NCBI GenBank assembly: GCA_020796225.1
Contig: CM036756.1
Location: 45,053,363 to 45,117,362 of the forward strand
Source of the DNA: Arion vulgaris
Taxonomy: Eukaryota; Mollusca; Gastropoda; Stylommatophora; Arionidae
Length of the DNA stretch: 64,000 bases
Direction of reading: 5' to 3'
Part shown: in pieces, positions 1 to 11,889 of the stretch
How positions within the stretch are numbered: position 1 is the stretch's first letter
Layout of the letters: the number at the start of each line of letters is the position of its first letter
The notes under the pieces: model-generated
Databases searched by the model: none
What the model was told of the DNA's origin: nothing
What the model saw: the letters and a program-made list of their open reading frames with translations, nothing else
Translations under genes and position numbers: made by a program

Positions 1-3000
1 CAGACTTTTAGTTCCTTCAACTCTCATAACTTTCTTCACTGTTTCATTCAGACTTTTAGTTCCTTCAACTCTCCACAACATTTCTCCACTGTTTCAATCA
101 GACTTTTAGTTCCTTCAACTCTCCATAACTTTTCTCCACTGTTTCATTCAGACTTTTAGTTCCTTCAACTCTCCACAACATTTCTCCACTGTTTCAATCA
201 GACTTTTATTTTCCTTCAACTCTCCACAACTTTTCTCCACTGTTTCAATCAGACTTTTAGTTCCTTCAACTCTCCACAACATTTTTCCACTGTTTCAATC
301 AGACTTTTAGTTCCTTCAACTCTCCACAACTTTCTCCACTGTTTCAATCAGACTTTTAGTTCCTTCAACTCTCCACAACATTTTTCCACTGTTTCAATCA
401 GACTTTTAGTTCCTTCAACTCTCCACAACTTTTCTCCACTGTTTCATTCAGACTTTTAGTTCCTTCAACTCTCACAACTTTTCTTCCACTGTTTCAATTC
501 AGACTTTTAGTTCCTTCAACTCTCCACAACTTTTCTCCACTGTTTCATTCAGACTTTTAGTTCCTTCAACTCTCCACAACTTTTCTCCACTGTTTCAATC
601 AGACTTTTAGTTCCTTCAACTCTCCACAACTTTTCTCCACTGTTTCAATCAGACTTTTAGTTCCTTCAACTCTCCACAACTTTTCTTCACTGTTTCAATC
701 AGACTTTTAGTTCCTTCAACTCTCCACAACATTTCTCCACTGTTTCAATCAGACTTTTAGTTCCTTCAACTCTCCACAACTTTTCTCCACTGTTTCATTC
801 AGACTTTTAGTTCCTTCAACTCTCCACAACATTTCTCCACTGTTTCAATCAGACTTTTAGTTTCTTCAACTCTCCACAACTTTTCTCCACTGTTTCAATC
901 AGACTTTTAGTTCCTTCAACTCTCCACAACTTTTCTCCACTGTTTCATTCAAACTTTTAGTTCCTTCAACTCTCCACAACATTTTTCCACTGTTTCAATC
1001 AGACTTTTAGTTCCTTCAACTCTCCACAACTTTTCTCCACTGTTTCATTCAGACTTTTAGTTCCTTCAACTCTCCACAACTTTTCTTCACTGTTTCATTC
1101 AGACTTTTAGTTCCTTCAACTCTCCACAACTTTTCTCCACTGTTTCATTCAGACTTTTAGTTCCTTCAACTCTCCACAACTTTTCTCCACTGTTTCATTC
1201 AGACTTTTAGTTCCTTCAACTCTCCACAACTTTTCTCCACTGTTTCAATCAGACTTTTAGTTCCTTCAACTCTCCACAACTTTTCTCCACTGTTTCAATC
1301 AGACTTTTAGTTCCTTCAACTCTCCACAACATTTCTCCACTGCTTCAATCAGACTTTTAGTTCCTTCAACTCTCCACAACTTTTCTTCACTGTTTCAATC
1401 AGACTTTTAGTTCCTTCAACTCTCCACAACTTTTCTCCACTGTTTCATTCAAACTTTTAGTTCCTTCAACTCTCCACAACATTTTTCCACTGTTTCAATC
1501 AGACTTTTAGTTCCTTCAACTCTCCACAACTTTTCTCCACTGTTTCAATCAGACTTTTAGTTCCTTCAACTCTCCACAACTTTTCTCCATGTTTCATCAG
1601 ACTTTTAGTTCCTTCAACTCTCCACAACTTTTCTCCACTGTTTCATTCAGACTTTTAGTTCCTTCAACTCTCCACAACTTTTCTCCACTGTTTCAATCAG
1701 ACTTTTAGTTCCTTCAACTCTCCATAACTTTTCTCCACTGTTTCAATCAGACTTTTAGTTCCTTCAACTCTCCACAACTTTTCTCCACTGTTTCAATCAG
1801 ACTTTTAGTTCCTTCAACTCTCCACAACTTTTCTCCACTGTTTCAATCAGACTTTTAGTTCCTTCAACTCTCCATAACTTTTCTCCACTGTTTCATTCAG
1901 ACTTTTAGTTCCTTCAACTCTCCACAACTTTTCTCCTCTGTTTCAATCAGACTTTTAGTTCCTTCAACTCTCCACAACTTTTCTCCACTGTTTCATTCAG
2001 ACTTTTAGTTCCTTCAACTCTCCACAACTTTTCTCCACTGCTTCAATCAGACTTTTAGTTCCTTCAACTCTCCACAACTTTTCTCCACTGTTTCATTCAG
2101 ACTTTTAGTTCCTTAAACTCTCCACAACATTTCTCCACTGTTTCAATCAGACTTTTAGTTTCTTCAACTCTCCACAACTTTTCTCCACTGTTTCAATCAG
2201 ACTTTTAGTTCCTTCAACTCTCCACAACTTTTCTCCACTGTTTCATTCAAACTTTTAGTTCCTTCAACTCTCCACAACATTTTTCCACTGTTTCAATCAG
2301 ACTTTTAGTTCCTTCAACTCTCCACAACTTTTCTCCACTGTTTCATTCAGACTTTTAGTTCCTTCAACTCTCCACAACTTTTCTTCACTGTTTCATTCAG
2401 ACTTTTAGTTCCTTCAACTCTCCACAACATTTCTCCACTGTTTCAATCAGACTTTTAGTTTCTTCAACTCTCCACAACTTTTCTCCACTGTTTCAATCAG
2501 ACTTTTAGTTCCTTCAACTCTCCACAACTTTTCTCCACTGTTTCAATCAGACTTTTAGTTTCTTCAACTCTCCACAACATTTCTCCACTGCTTCAATCAG
2601 ACTTTTAGTTCCTTCAACTCTCCACAACTTTTCTCCACTGTTTCATTCAGACTTTTAGTTCCTTAAACTCTCCACAACTTTTCTCCACTGTTTCAATCAG
2701 ACTTTTAGTTTCTTCAACTCTCCACAACTTTTCTCCACTGTTTCAATCAGACTTTTAGTTCCTTCAACTCTCCACAACTTTTCTCCACTGTTTCATTCAG
2801 ACTTTTAGTTCCTTCAACTCTCCACAACTTTTCTTCACTGTTTCATTCAGACTTTTAGTTCCTTCAACTCTCCACAACTTTTCTCCACTGTTTCAATCAG
2901 ACTTTTAGTTCCTTCAACTCTCCACAACTTTTCTCCACTGTTTCATTCAGACTTTTAGTTCCTTCAACTCTCCACAACTTTTCTCCACTGTTTCAATCAG

Positions 3001-4354
3001 ACTTTTAGTTCCTTCAACTCTCCACAACTTTTCTCCACTGTTTCAATCAGACTTTTAGTTCCTTCAACTCTCCACAACTTTTCTACACTGTTTCAATCAG
3101 ACTTTTAGTTCCTTCAACTCTCCACAACTTTCTCCACTGTTTCAATCAGACTTTTAGTTCCTTCAACTCTCCATAACTTTTCTCCACTGTTTCATTCAGA
3201 CTTTTAGTTCCTTCAACTCTCCACAACTTTTCTCCACTGTTTCAATCAGACTTTTAGTTCCTTCAACTCTCCACAACTTTTCTTCACTGTTTCAATCAGA
3301 CTTTTAGTTCCTTCAACTCTCCACAACTTTTCTCCACTGTTTCAATCAGACTTTTAGTTCCTTCAACTCTCCACAACTTTTCTCCACTGTTTCAATCAGA
3401 CTTTTAGTTCCTTCAACTCTCCACAACTTTTCTACACTGTTTCAATCAGACTTTTAGTTCCTTCAACTCTCCACAACTTTTCTCCACTGCTTCAATCAGA
3501 CTTTTAGTTCCTTCAACTCTCCACAACTTTTCTCCACTGCTTCAATCAGACTTTTAGTTCCTTCAACTCTCCACAACTTTTCTCCACTGTTTCAATCAGA
3601 CTTTTAGTTCCTTCAACTCTCCACAACTTTTCTCCACTGTTTCAATCAGACTTTTAGTTCCTTCAACTCTCCACAACTTTTCTCCACTGTTTCATTCAAA
3701 CTTTTAGTTCCTTCAGCTCTCCACAACTTTTCTCCACTGTTTCATTCAGACTTTTAGTTCCTTCAACTCTCCACAACTTTTCTCCACTGTTTCAATCAGA
3801 CTTTTAGTTCCTTCAACTCTCCACAACTTTTCTCCACTGTTTCATTCAAACTTTTAGTTCCTTCAACTCTCCACAACTTTTCTCCACTGTTTCAATCAGA
3901 CTTTTAGTTCCTTCAACTCTCCACAACTTTTCTCCACTGTTTCAATCAAACTTTTAGTTCCTTCAACTCTCCACAACTTTTCTCCACTGTTTCATTCAAA
4001 CTTTTAGTTCCTTCAACTCTCCACAACTTTTCTTCACTGTTTCATTCAGACTTTTAGTTCCTTCAACTCTCCACAACTTTTCTACACTGTTTCAATCAGA
4101 CTTTTAGTTCCTTCAACTCTCCACAACTTTTCTCCACTGTTTCATTCAAACTTTTAGTTCCTTCAACTCTCCACAACTTTTCTCCACTGCTTCAATCAGA
4201 CTTTTAGTTCCTTCAACTCTCCACAACTTTTCTACACTGTTTCAATCAGACTTTTGGTTCCTTCAACTCTCCACAACTTTTCTACACTGTTTCATTCAGA
4301 CTTTTAGTTCCTTCAACTCTCCACAACATTTCTCCACTGTTTCAATCAGACTTT
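1..4354. repeat. 50-bp satellite array, about 87 copies
   Basis: The window opens inside a head-to-tail array of a 50-bp unit (for example CAGACTTTTAGTTCCTTCAA followed by CTCTCCACAACTTTTCTCCA and CTGTTTCAAT). Units differ mainly at three sites: CAATC or CATTC, ACTTTT or ACATTT, and TCTCC or TCTTC. A few have single-base indels (for example near 1590). Because 50 is not a multiple of 3, there is no long open frame. Variant combinations recur at long range: the TTTCTTCAAC variant with its neighbours near 860-1110 reappears near 2160-2410, and the TTAAACTC variant at about 2113 and 2663 is 550 bp apart. This points to block duplication of several units at once. The array is cut by the window start. 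Confidence 0.97.
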
Positions 4355-4734
4355 CTAGTTTTTCTTTTCCCATCCGCTGTCCATCGAAGAGCTGTTGATA
4401 TAACGGCATACATATTATATGAATCTCCATCTGTGTCGTTTAATGATAGTCTCCAACGATACACAGTTTGTTCGTTTTAAAACTCTTCATTTGCTATCTT
4501 ATTTCACTAGAAAATTTCCAGAACTATTCTGTACTATTTATTTTTAAATACTTCAATTTGTGTGTCGTGTTGGTGATCATTCTTCAAAACTCACTACTAT
4601 AATTCCAGTCAGCTGGAAATTGCGGCCGTTTATTTTCACAATTATGAAATGTCATTTGTATGAATTGAACCCACAATCCTTTTCGCTGGCTCGTAAATTT
4701 AACGTTATATACGTTGTGTTATATCATCATCACC
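4355..4734. other. unique AT-rich spacer, no gene seen
   Basis: Sequence between the satellite and the first LINE fragment. The short open frames here lack splice signals and recognisable protein features. I see no RNA gene. Confidence 0.5.
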
Positions 4735-5090
4735 AGGTGCCGTGTCGGCTGGCGTAGACGATCATGGATCTTCAAAAATATCTGTCTCTGGTGTTTGCTA
4801 TCATATCAGATGTTGACGCTCTTCCATGCCATGAAATCAGGCTATCCACAATTTATCTCTCTGTCTTCTCTGTCTCGTCTCTCCTCGAGTTTTACTCAGT
4901 AGTTACAATGTGTTCTAAACCTCCTCCTCATCACATGTCCTAAAATGATGACTGCCCTTTTTATATGATGATAAACTTCTTGTTATTGACCTCATTCAAC
5001 ACCTCAACATTAGTCATTTTAGCAGTCCTGGTTATATCATTCTTCTGTAACACTCTCGTGGCCCTCAAGATTTTCTATCTGTTGGTTAAT
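4735..5090 (-). mobile_element. LINE polymerase tail fragment (repeat shared with 18.86-19.09 kb)
   Basis: This shares a stretch with 18860-19090 (ggcgtagacgatcat, ccatgaaatcaggc, ctctgtcttc). Read on the minus strand, the better copy at 19 kb encodes the Lys/Arg-rich, Trp-containing tail seen at the C-terminus of non-LTR polymerases. This copy is more decayed and has no usable frame. Confidence 0.5.
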
Positions 5091-5920
5091 ATCAATGGAC
5101 ATGTCCATGCCATGACATCAGGCAGTATTGGTTCTATGTAGCACTGTATATCCTCATTCTGTATCAATTTACAACGACTTGCTGTCAATGTTATATCAAT
5201 ATATTGATAATAAATAACATTTAAAAGAGACTCCTACAGAAAACTCATTTTGTAACTTTCTTCGTCGTTTGATATTGAGACTCAACATTAGTCGCATCTG
5301 AATCTGACTGCTGATCTGATTTTGATATAATGACTTTGCTTTCCTCATCATCAGTGTCCCTCTCCATGCATAGCGAGACTTATGAAATTTAAAAGGCACT
5401 TGTAAATGAGATCCCCAGGTAAAGGATCTTCTGTCGGTAGATCACTTATTGTGTTCACACCTAGAATTTTAGGTCAATCTCGTCTCGAACCCTGGTTACT
5501 AGCGCAGAGACTTATCCCCTTTGTTATCGCAGACACCAGAAAACAAATGATGGCAGAGAAGAAAAGACAGTTAGCAATAAAATAGAGGATAATGAGAAAG
5601 TTAATATTATAACATGTCAAAGTCAACAATATTAGAGATAAATAGAAACACCATCCCAACTTTCACACATGTTTACTAAATGTGCGGAAGAACTATTTCT
5701 TTAGTGCACTGAACTGTGGTAGAAACGAAATCTGAGCAATGTATTTGTTATTGATTCTTCAGTTATATAGTCTGCACCAGTATTACAATGAGTCTCATTC
5801 CACTTGGGCATAATAGGAAATGAAAATATTGACCTCTTGTCAAGACATGATGAATATATTGACCTCTTGTCAAGACATGATGAAAATATTGAACACATTG
5901 AAAATTACATCTCATGCATA
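5091..5920. other. no gene seen; short 30-bp duplication
   Basis: Several short frames of 61-67 codons lie here without any domain signal. At 5820-5895 a segment of about 30 bp (gacctcttgtcaagacatga) is tandemly duplicated. Nothing else is supported. Confidence 0.5.
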
Positions 5921-6172
5921 ATCTTCTTCTTCTTCGAACACTCCATATCGACCACTCTGTGTGATTTGTATGTGATCTGAGCCTAAGAGCGACTATACTT
6001 TGTGCCAGTTATGCACCTACAAGTAGACCAGCTCATCCGATTTCTGCGACGCTTTTTATTTACAAGAGTAGCTTCTTGGGCTCTTACATCAGTCGCCTTT
6101 ACGACATGTCTTGTAGGTCGCAGTGGTACTATTCTTTGCTTTCCTAGCAGACCCCGGCACCATATGGGCGTC
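5921..6172 (-). mobile_element. SINE A copy
   Basis: One of five or six related copies (also near 17.7, 25.4, 41.5, 54.7 and 58.9 kb). In element orientation it has the conserved block around CATATCRTAAGAGGC, the stretch TAGGCGCATAACTGGCACAA, the block GGCTCAGATCACATACA, and a tail of GAA repeats (here CTTCTTCTTC at 5924). No protein is encoded. It is classed as a SINE from size (about 250 bp), copy number and simple tail; no box B is visible. Confidence 0.7.
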
Positions 6173-6249
6173 CTGCATAATGAATCGAAAACTATTATAA
6201 AAGCAGAATTTAAAAGACAGTCGAGACAGATGCCTCCTACATGTTGATT

Positions 6250-6965
6250 GATTGATTAATTGATTGATTTATTTATTGGTTGATTTATATGACCATCATC
6301 ATTGCACTACCGGAAATAACCATGTATACTCCAATCTCTTTCTTACACAGGAAGATCTCAGTGACAGTGCACAAACACCTAACACCAATAACCATGTATA
6401 CTCTGATCTCTTTCTTACACAGGAAGATCTCAGTGGCAGTGCACAAACACCTAACACCAATAACCATGTATACTCCGATCTCTTTCTTACACAGGAAGAT
6501 CTCAGTGACAGTGCACAAACACCTAACACCAATAACCATGTATACTCCGATCTCTTTCTTACACAGGAAGATCTCAGTGGCAGTGCACAAACACCTAACA
6601 CCAATAACCATGTATACTCCGATCTCTTTCTTACACAGGAAGATCTCAGTGACAGTGCACAAACACCTAACACCAATAACCATGTATACTCCGATCTCTT
6701 TCTTACACAGGAAGATCTCAGTGACAGTGCACAAACACCTAACACCGATATCTGATGTCATTTTGTAGATGGTGCATATTTTTGTCAGAATTTTTATTTT
6801 AATCTTTTCCATTAATTTCTTACCCCGGTCGCGACTTTTATCTATTTCCAACGTGAACATGGGACCTATGTTTTTATCGCCCGTCTCTGATATGACTTGA
6901 AACTCAATATCATGTGTCAACATCCTGATCAGTTCAGCCACAGTCAACTCCAAACTTATATGGCT
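6250..6965 (-). mobile_element. SINE E copy carrying an internal tandem expansion
   Basis: The right part (about 6750-6960) matches the SINE E copy at 32560-33005, including the stretches resembling caggaattt and aacttgaacaagggacc. The left part is the same element with a 72-bp segment multiplied. Single-copy versions at 32.6 and 34.9 kb show the unexpanded state (gttacacaggaagatctcag next to agcacc). The tRNA-like head seen in the 33-kb copy is not clear here. Confidence 0.65.
6317..6745. repeat. 72-bp minisatellite, six units
   Basis: Six near-identical 72-bp units, each with accatgtatactccgatctc and acaggaagatctcag. Units alternate at one site (agtgacagtg or agtggcagtg). Because 72 is divisible by 3 and the unit lacks stops in several frames, long open frames of 148-236 codons appear on both strands. 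These are artefacts of periodicity. The array lies inside SINE E sequence. Confidence 0.92.
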
Positions 6966-7130
6966 ACAATCTATGTTGTATATAGACGAATTCATTTTAA
7001 AATCAACACAACATGCTACGCATAAATTAAGATTATATTCTGCAACAAGTTCAGTTTAACAATAAGGAATATCAGTATTATTCATATTTTTTATCCATAA
7101 ATAATCATAGACTCATAGAATTGAGTAAAA
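6965..7130. repeat. dispersed repeat G (second copy inverted at 21.8 kb)
   Basis: The segment from tatagacgaattcattttaa through caataaggaatatcag to ataatcatagactcat reappears in reverse complement at about 21800-21955. No coding potential or tRNA boxes were seen. Its boundary with SINE E at the left is approximate. Confidence 0.6.
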
Positions 7131-7345
7131 TTGCCAAAAAGCTTGCATGTTCTACCAAACATATACAATATCCAGCCCCCAACTCAAACTAGGTCAAGGT
7201 TTCCCAGTCAGTTATGCGGCCCAATATTAGAATTGGCTGTGCAGCACAAGCTGTATGAAGATGTACACAGACTCCGGTTGACCACTGACTACTTTAGAAG
7301 TATACAAGTCGATGTCTGAAAACGTTGGAAGAAGAAGAATCTACA
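7131..7345 (+). pseudogene. C-terminal fragment of a LINE polymerase ending in a GAA tail
   Basis: The short frame ends in KLYEDVHRLRLTTDYFRSIQ followed by VDV and a stop, then aacgttggaagaagaagaa. The same architecture, KLYGVADNLRQMATFIREFE then IPI and stop, occurs at 63.1 kb just before GAACGCAGAAGAAG. Both look like the extreme C-terminus of an I/Jockey-type LINE polymerase, with a 3' tail resembling that of the SINE A and B families. Upstream coding sequence is lost. Confidence 0.55.
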
Positions 7346-7799
7346 GAAAGGCAGCAATAAAATATTGTCAACCGAGACGACATGGTTTTCAAAATCTAAG
7401 AGGTTTTACAGATAATCTTCAGAGAACGATAAACTTATTTGAGTTATCGGCACGTGTGATCTAATGACAGGCATAAAGTTTAGTTCAGTTTAAAAGCGGA
7501 GACCCACCCAGAACAAGGGTTGTCTTTTAAATGAATTAACAGGAAAAACTAACTAACATATTGTTATACAATTTGGTCACAAGTTGCAAAAGACATTGAT
7601 TTTGATGATAAACTACGTTTAGTTCTTTGTTGTAATCTGGTGGCGAAAATTTACAGTCTTTCCCCTTCCTTTTTTCGTTCGCTTGAAATATTGTTTATAT
7701 ATTCAATGTTGGCACTTGTATAAACTTCACTATCTTTTGTAACTCAAATAAGTTCTGTGAAATGTTCTTTCCAGTGTTGTTTCACTAGGTAAGTGAGTT
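7346..7799. other. no gene seen
   Basis: AT-rich spacer between the LINE tail and the truncated RTE-1 copy. No recognisable domain, splice-flanked exon or RNA gene. Confidence 0.4.
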
Positions 7800-9800
7800 T
7801 ATCTTCAGCACACAAAATCAGTATTGCAACGAGAGTCAAGAAGGTGTGCAAATGAATACTGGTCAAATCTATGTTCTGCGATACAAATGCTGCAGATATG
7901 GGCAACACCAAGGCAATGTACGAAAATATCAGAGTAGCTCTGGGACCAAACATAACAAAAATTGCACCACTAAGATCAGAAACAGGTGAGCCAATAACAG
8001 ATATGACCAAACAGCTCGAAAGATGGGTGGAACACTATTCCAATCTTTACTCTGTGGAGAAACCAGCACACCCAGTCCTCGATCAGATCATACCGAAACA
8101 TCATGACCAAACCGAGCTGGATACCGAACCCACGGAGCAGGAACTTTCCGAAGCAATCAACAAACTTTCAAATGGCAAGGCATCAGGACTAGACAACATT
8201 CCTGCAGAAGTCCTCAAATACAATAGGGATGTCCTGCTGCCCCACCTCTACAATCTCCTTATTCAGTGCTTGAGAGAGGGAACACTTCCTCAGGACATGA
8301 GGGATGCAAAGATAGTGACACTCTATAAAAACAAAGGGGATAAGGGGATTGTAACAACTACAGAGGCATCTCCCTTCTAAGCGTAACAGGCAAAGCTTTT
8401 GCACTAATCCTTTCAAAACGACTACAGAAACTGGCGGAGCGTGTTCTTCCAGAGTCACAATGTGGATTCAGAGCTAGACGGTCAACAACTGACATGATAT
8501 TTACCCTTCGACAGCTACAAGAGAAGTGCAGAGAGCAGAGCAAGCCTCTATGTATTGCTTCGTGGATCTGACTAAGGCATTTGATACAGTCAGCAGGTCA
8601 AGTCTTTATAAAATATTGAAGTATATTGGTTGTCCCCCAAAGTTGCTCCAATTGATTGTTTCCTTCCATGAGGGCAGGAAAGCCAGCATACAGTTCGATG
8701 GCAGCACATCTGATAGTTTTGAGGTTAAGAGTGGAGTCAAGCAGGGCTGTGTCCTTGCCCCACTCTCTTTGGTATCTTCTTGGCAGTCCTTTTGAACCAC
8801 GCCTTAGGGGACGCTGATGGTGATGTTTTCATCCGCACTAGATCTGATGGTTCACTGTTTAACTTGGCTCGCTTAAGAGCCAAGACAAAAACGACGGAAA
8901 TACTTCTCAAGGACCTCCTTTTCGCTGACGATGCTGCCTTAGTCGCCCACAGTGAGACTACACTGCAATGTCTAATTAATAATTTGTCAAAGGCATGCGA
9001 CCTCTTTCTCTGACAATAAGTGTCTCCAAAACAGTTGTATTATGTCAGGAGGTAAGACATCAAATATCACTTTAAATGGTAACCATCTAACACCAGTGCA
9101 AAAATTCTGCTATCTTGGGTCCACGGTCACTGCCAGCCTTTCTCTTGATGAAGAAATCAACGCTCGTGTAGGGAGTGCGCTACTACATTCGGCATACTAT
9201 CAAAGCGAGCGTGGGACAACACAAAAAATTGACATTGCAGACGAAAACTCAAATATATCGAGCCTGTGTAATTAGTTCTTTACTATATGGCTCAGAAACA
9301 TGGACAGCCTAAAGACACGAGAGGAGACTTAACATCTTTCACCTTCGATGTCTCCGCAAGATTATGAACATCAGGTGGTACGACAAGATAACCAACTCTG
9401 AAGTACTACAACGTGCAAATCTGCCTTCCATCATGGGCATGCTCAGCAGTAGACGACTAAGATGGTTGGGACATGAGAAGAATGGAAACTTATCGCATAC
9501 CAAAACAAATGTTGTTCTGTGAACTTTCGGAGGAAGAGGCACCAGGGCAGACCACTGCTCAGATATAAAGATGTCTGCAAAACCTCAATGAAAAACTTTG
9601 CTATAGATCCCAGCACATGGGAGGGACTAGCTGATGACAGAGTTGTGTGGAAAGCCAAATTACGGAAGGGCGCAGAGTCTTTTGAGAAGAGACTTATGTA
9701 GAGCTGAACGACAAGAGAGAAAAGCGAAAACTCAGAAGTTGTCACAGTAAAACACTTGCCTATTGACCGTCTGTAAAGATGAAAAGGGCCATATACATAC
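7800..9800 (+). mobile_element. RTE-1 retrotransposon, 5'-truncated copy
   Basis: Begins at atcttcagcacacaaaatca, which matches 48408 in the longer copy, so the endonuclease half is missing. It carries the whole reverse transcriptase region and the C-terminal tail. In order it shows SNGKASGLDNIPAEVL, QCGFRARRSTTDMIF, VDLTKAFDTVSR, VKQGCVLAP, LLFADDAALVAHSE (FADD is the metal-binding motif), and the tail RKRHQGRPLLRYKDVC. The 3' end is gaaaagggccatatacatac, a short TA/CATA-rich tail as in the other RTE-1 copies. The frame is broken near 8345, 8545, 8760 and 9010; two of those breaks are shared with the copy at 48.3-50.4 kb. Class from knowledge: RTE-type LINE with apurinic-type endonuclease. 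Confidence 0.9.
8525..9013 (+). pseudogene. reverse transcriptase catalytic segment of the truncated RTE-1 copy
   Basis: This part encodes VDLTKAFDTVSR (motif with the first catalytic Asp), SIQFDGSTSDSFEVKSG and KQGCVLAP. After a one-base loss it continues in another frame with LLFADDAALVAHSETT. The catalytic Asp residues are intact but cannot be translated as one protein. It would copy element RNA into DNA at a nicked target if intact. Closest relative in this window: 49110-49620. Confidence 0.85.
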
Positions 9801-9950
9801 ATATTCTGGGCAGTCTTAAAGTATGTATTTTGCAATATGAGGTGTTTGTTCACGTGATTGAATGTCCAATCTTGAATTTGATATACATGGGGCTACAAAG
9901 TCGATTGTGTCCTGTGCTGAAGAGCAGAATTACCACTTGTTCTAATGTGT

Positions 9951-10255
9951 TCATATTTTAGTACTCGTTCTGTGTAAGTATTGGTGGCTTTCTGATTGAT
10001 TTAATCCTTTTTTGTGATAGGTAACTGGTATATCCGGTTGCTCTCCTGCAGCCACTTCCTTGGCAAGTCGGTCTGCTGTCTCATTTCCTGGTATTCCACA
10101 GTGAAAAGGTATCCCCTGCGCGACGACCTTGCACTGGTTGCACAGCTCAGACAGCAGCGGCTGTAGACATGGCCGTTTTCTGGACTGAAGTGTTCGCAGT
10201 GCTGATTTTGCATCGGTTAAAAATACCACAGGCTGTGAATTAAGCTTATTCAATG
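9951..10255 (-). pseudogene. RNase H fragment of a Jockey-like LINE
   Basis: The minus-strand frame contains VVFLTDAKSALRTLQ (third catalytic Asp context) and FHCGIPGNETADRLAKEVA (the HCGIxGNExAD block of retroelement RNase H). The first block with TDGS and the Glu block are absent, so it is a 5'- and 3'-truncated remnant. It is a different family from RH-LINE, whose block reads PGHAGVYGNERAD. Confidence 0.7.
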
Positions 10256-10439
10256 TTCAACTGTTTCTTAGTTGTCACCTTGATTTCCTAGATTTCAACA
10301 TCATAGTTATGACAGATATCTCATCTCTGTTGCCATCATGGTGACAGTAGAGGCGGAACATCTTACATTTGAGAGAGATAGAGAGAGAGAGAGAATTCCA
10401 AAGGACTGTTGAGGTGGCAAAGTTTTACTAAAGAAAAGC

Positions 10440-10665
10440 TATTGAATAATGATTATGATTTGTGACAGAAATGAGCTATGCGAAAATACAGAACACACAA
10501 CACCCACTTGTCCAACCTTGATTATGTATGTCCCGCTTGTGGTAGGGGACTTTGTTCGCAGATTGAACTCTATAACGTCCACTCCACACACCAGAAAAGT
10601 GCAACAACACATGTCTGACGCTGTTGTCATCTGCGTTTGCGATGGACGGCTTTCATAAATGTACG
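10440..10665 (+). pseudogene. LINE C-terminal tail with zinc-finger-like Cys/His cluster
   Basis: One plus-strand frame reads DYVCPACGRGLCSQIELY followed by an H..H pair, the C2H2-like cluster found at the end of some non-LTR polymerases. The same segment appears inverted at 23890-24150 (DHVCPICGRGLCSRIGLY there). The preceding ~50 bp (ccaaaggactgttgaggtgg) resemble a LINE tail also seen at 19.9 kb. Confidence 0.55.
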
Positions 10666-10694
10666 AGTACGAATTTATGTACAAATATACTCAT

Positions 10695-11335
10695 ACAAAT
10701 AGATAATACCAGAGTAAAGCAAGTTTCTGAAATCAAATATTTAGGCAACATTTTCATACAGGACGGAAAACTCGAAAGAGAAATAGAGACAAGGTGTCAA
10801 AAGCAAATGCAGTGACCTACCAGCTGGCACCATTACTATAACACCCAAAGATCAAGATGGAAGTGAAAAGATAGATGATGAAAAGTATTTTCCTACCAAC
10901 ACTTTGTTACCAGTGCCAAACTTGATCTCTGAAAGCAACACACCACAGAAAGCTCACCGCGTGTGAAATGACATGCTTGAGGAAGCAGTGAGAGTCACCA
11001 GGAAAGACAAACTACGAAACGAGGACATCAGAAGCAGAGTGGGCATAACTTCATGCACCGAATACATCGAAAGACAACAAATGCAGTGGTTTGGACATTT
11101 AATGAGAATGAAATACAACCAACCACCAATAACAACATACAATAAAAGAGATCGGGTACTAGAGCTAAGGGAAGACCAAGAAAAAGATGGAAGACAATAT
11201 CAAGACCATACTACATAAACACGGATTTAACACACGGGCGACTCGTCTAGTCCTAGAACGCAAATTAAAGCTCCCAGTCTACGCTTAACGACAAGAGTGG
11301 ACAGCCAACTACATCTTCCAGCTGGGAATAGACAA
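10695..11335 (+). pseudogene. RTE-2 3' fragment (reverse transcriptase C-terminus)
   Basis: Encodes, in several broken frames, EIKYLGNIFIQDGKLEREIE, TRKDKLRNEDIRSRVGITSC and YIERQQMQWFGHLMRMKYNQ, then the Arg/Lys-rich tail around RVLELREDQEKDG. It aligns closely with 56130-56710. Everything upstream, including the FADD motif, is missing. At least three frameshifts or stops are present. Confidence 0.8.
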
Positions 11336-11889
11336 TAGACGAATTTATGTACACATATTTTGTAACATAATATTTGCACGCATGCACTAAACTATGTTCA
11401 GTAAACTATATTCTAATACATTTCGTGTCTTCCATCTCTCCTAATCATACCGCTCCTTACAATATCCCACTCTTCTTTAACAATCATTCTCTGCTTAGCC
11501 TTATACCCTATAATGGATCTGTCATCTGTACTGGTGTTTCCCAATAATCTCATAAAATGTGAGCAAGAAGAGCTAAATTCTTGATTCCTCTTGGGGAATT
11601 TGAGGAAACAGAGGAGTATTATCTTGCTACTTCAGACAACGTATGATAAATCAATCAATCAGCTCTTGCATTTAGTGACTTGACAAAGTTGCATCCACAT
11701 CCAAAATAGTACCATTCTTTTTTTTTCTCCAATCTTCCATATTTCTTATTCTTTTTTAACTGCAAGCTTGACAATTTATTACTTATGTATCTTTGCTTTT
11801 CATTCCGTTTGTATGTTTCAGATGTCAAAATATCTAAACAGATTGTGTACAACCAAGGAAGGATAAAAAATGAACACTTTGTCATACAT
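11336..11889. other. no gene seen
   Basis: AT-rich spacer with short open frames only. No domain, splice-supported exon or RNA gene was recognised. Confidence 0.4.

Noticed and set aside
1..4354. CRISPR-like array
   Set aside because: The 50-bp units are contiguous, with no unique spacers, and the surroundings are eukaryotic. It is a satellite.
6264..6995. Long open frames of 148-236 codons as secreted repeat proteins
   Set aside because: They occupy several frames on both strands of the same 72-bp array inside a SINE, as expected when the unit length is a multiple of three.
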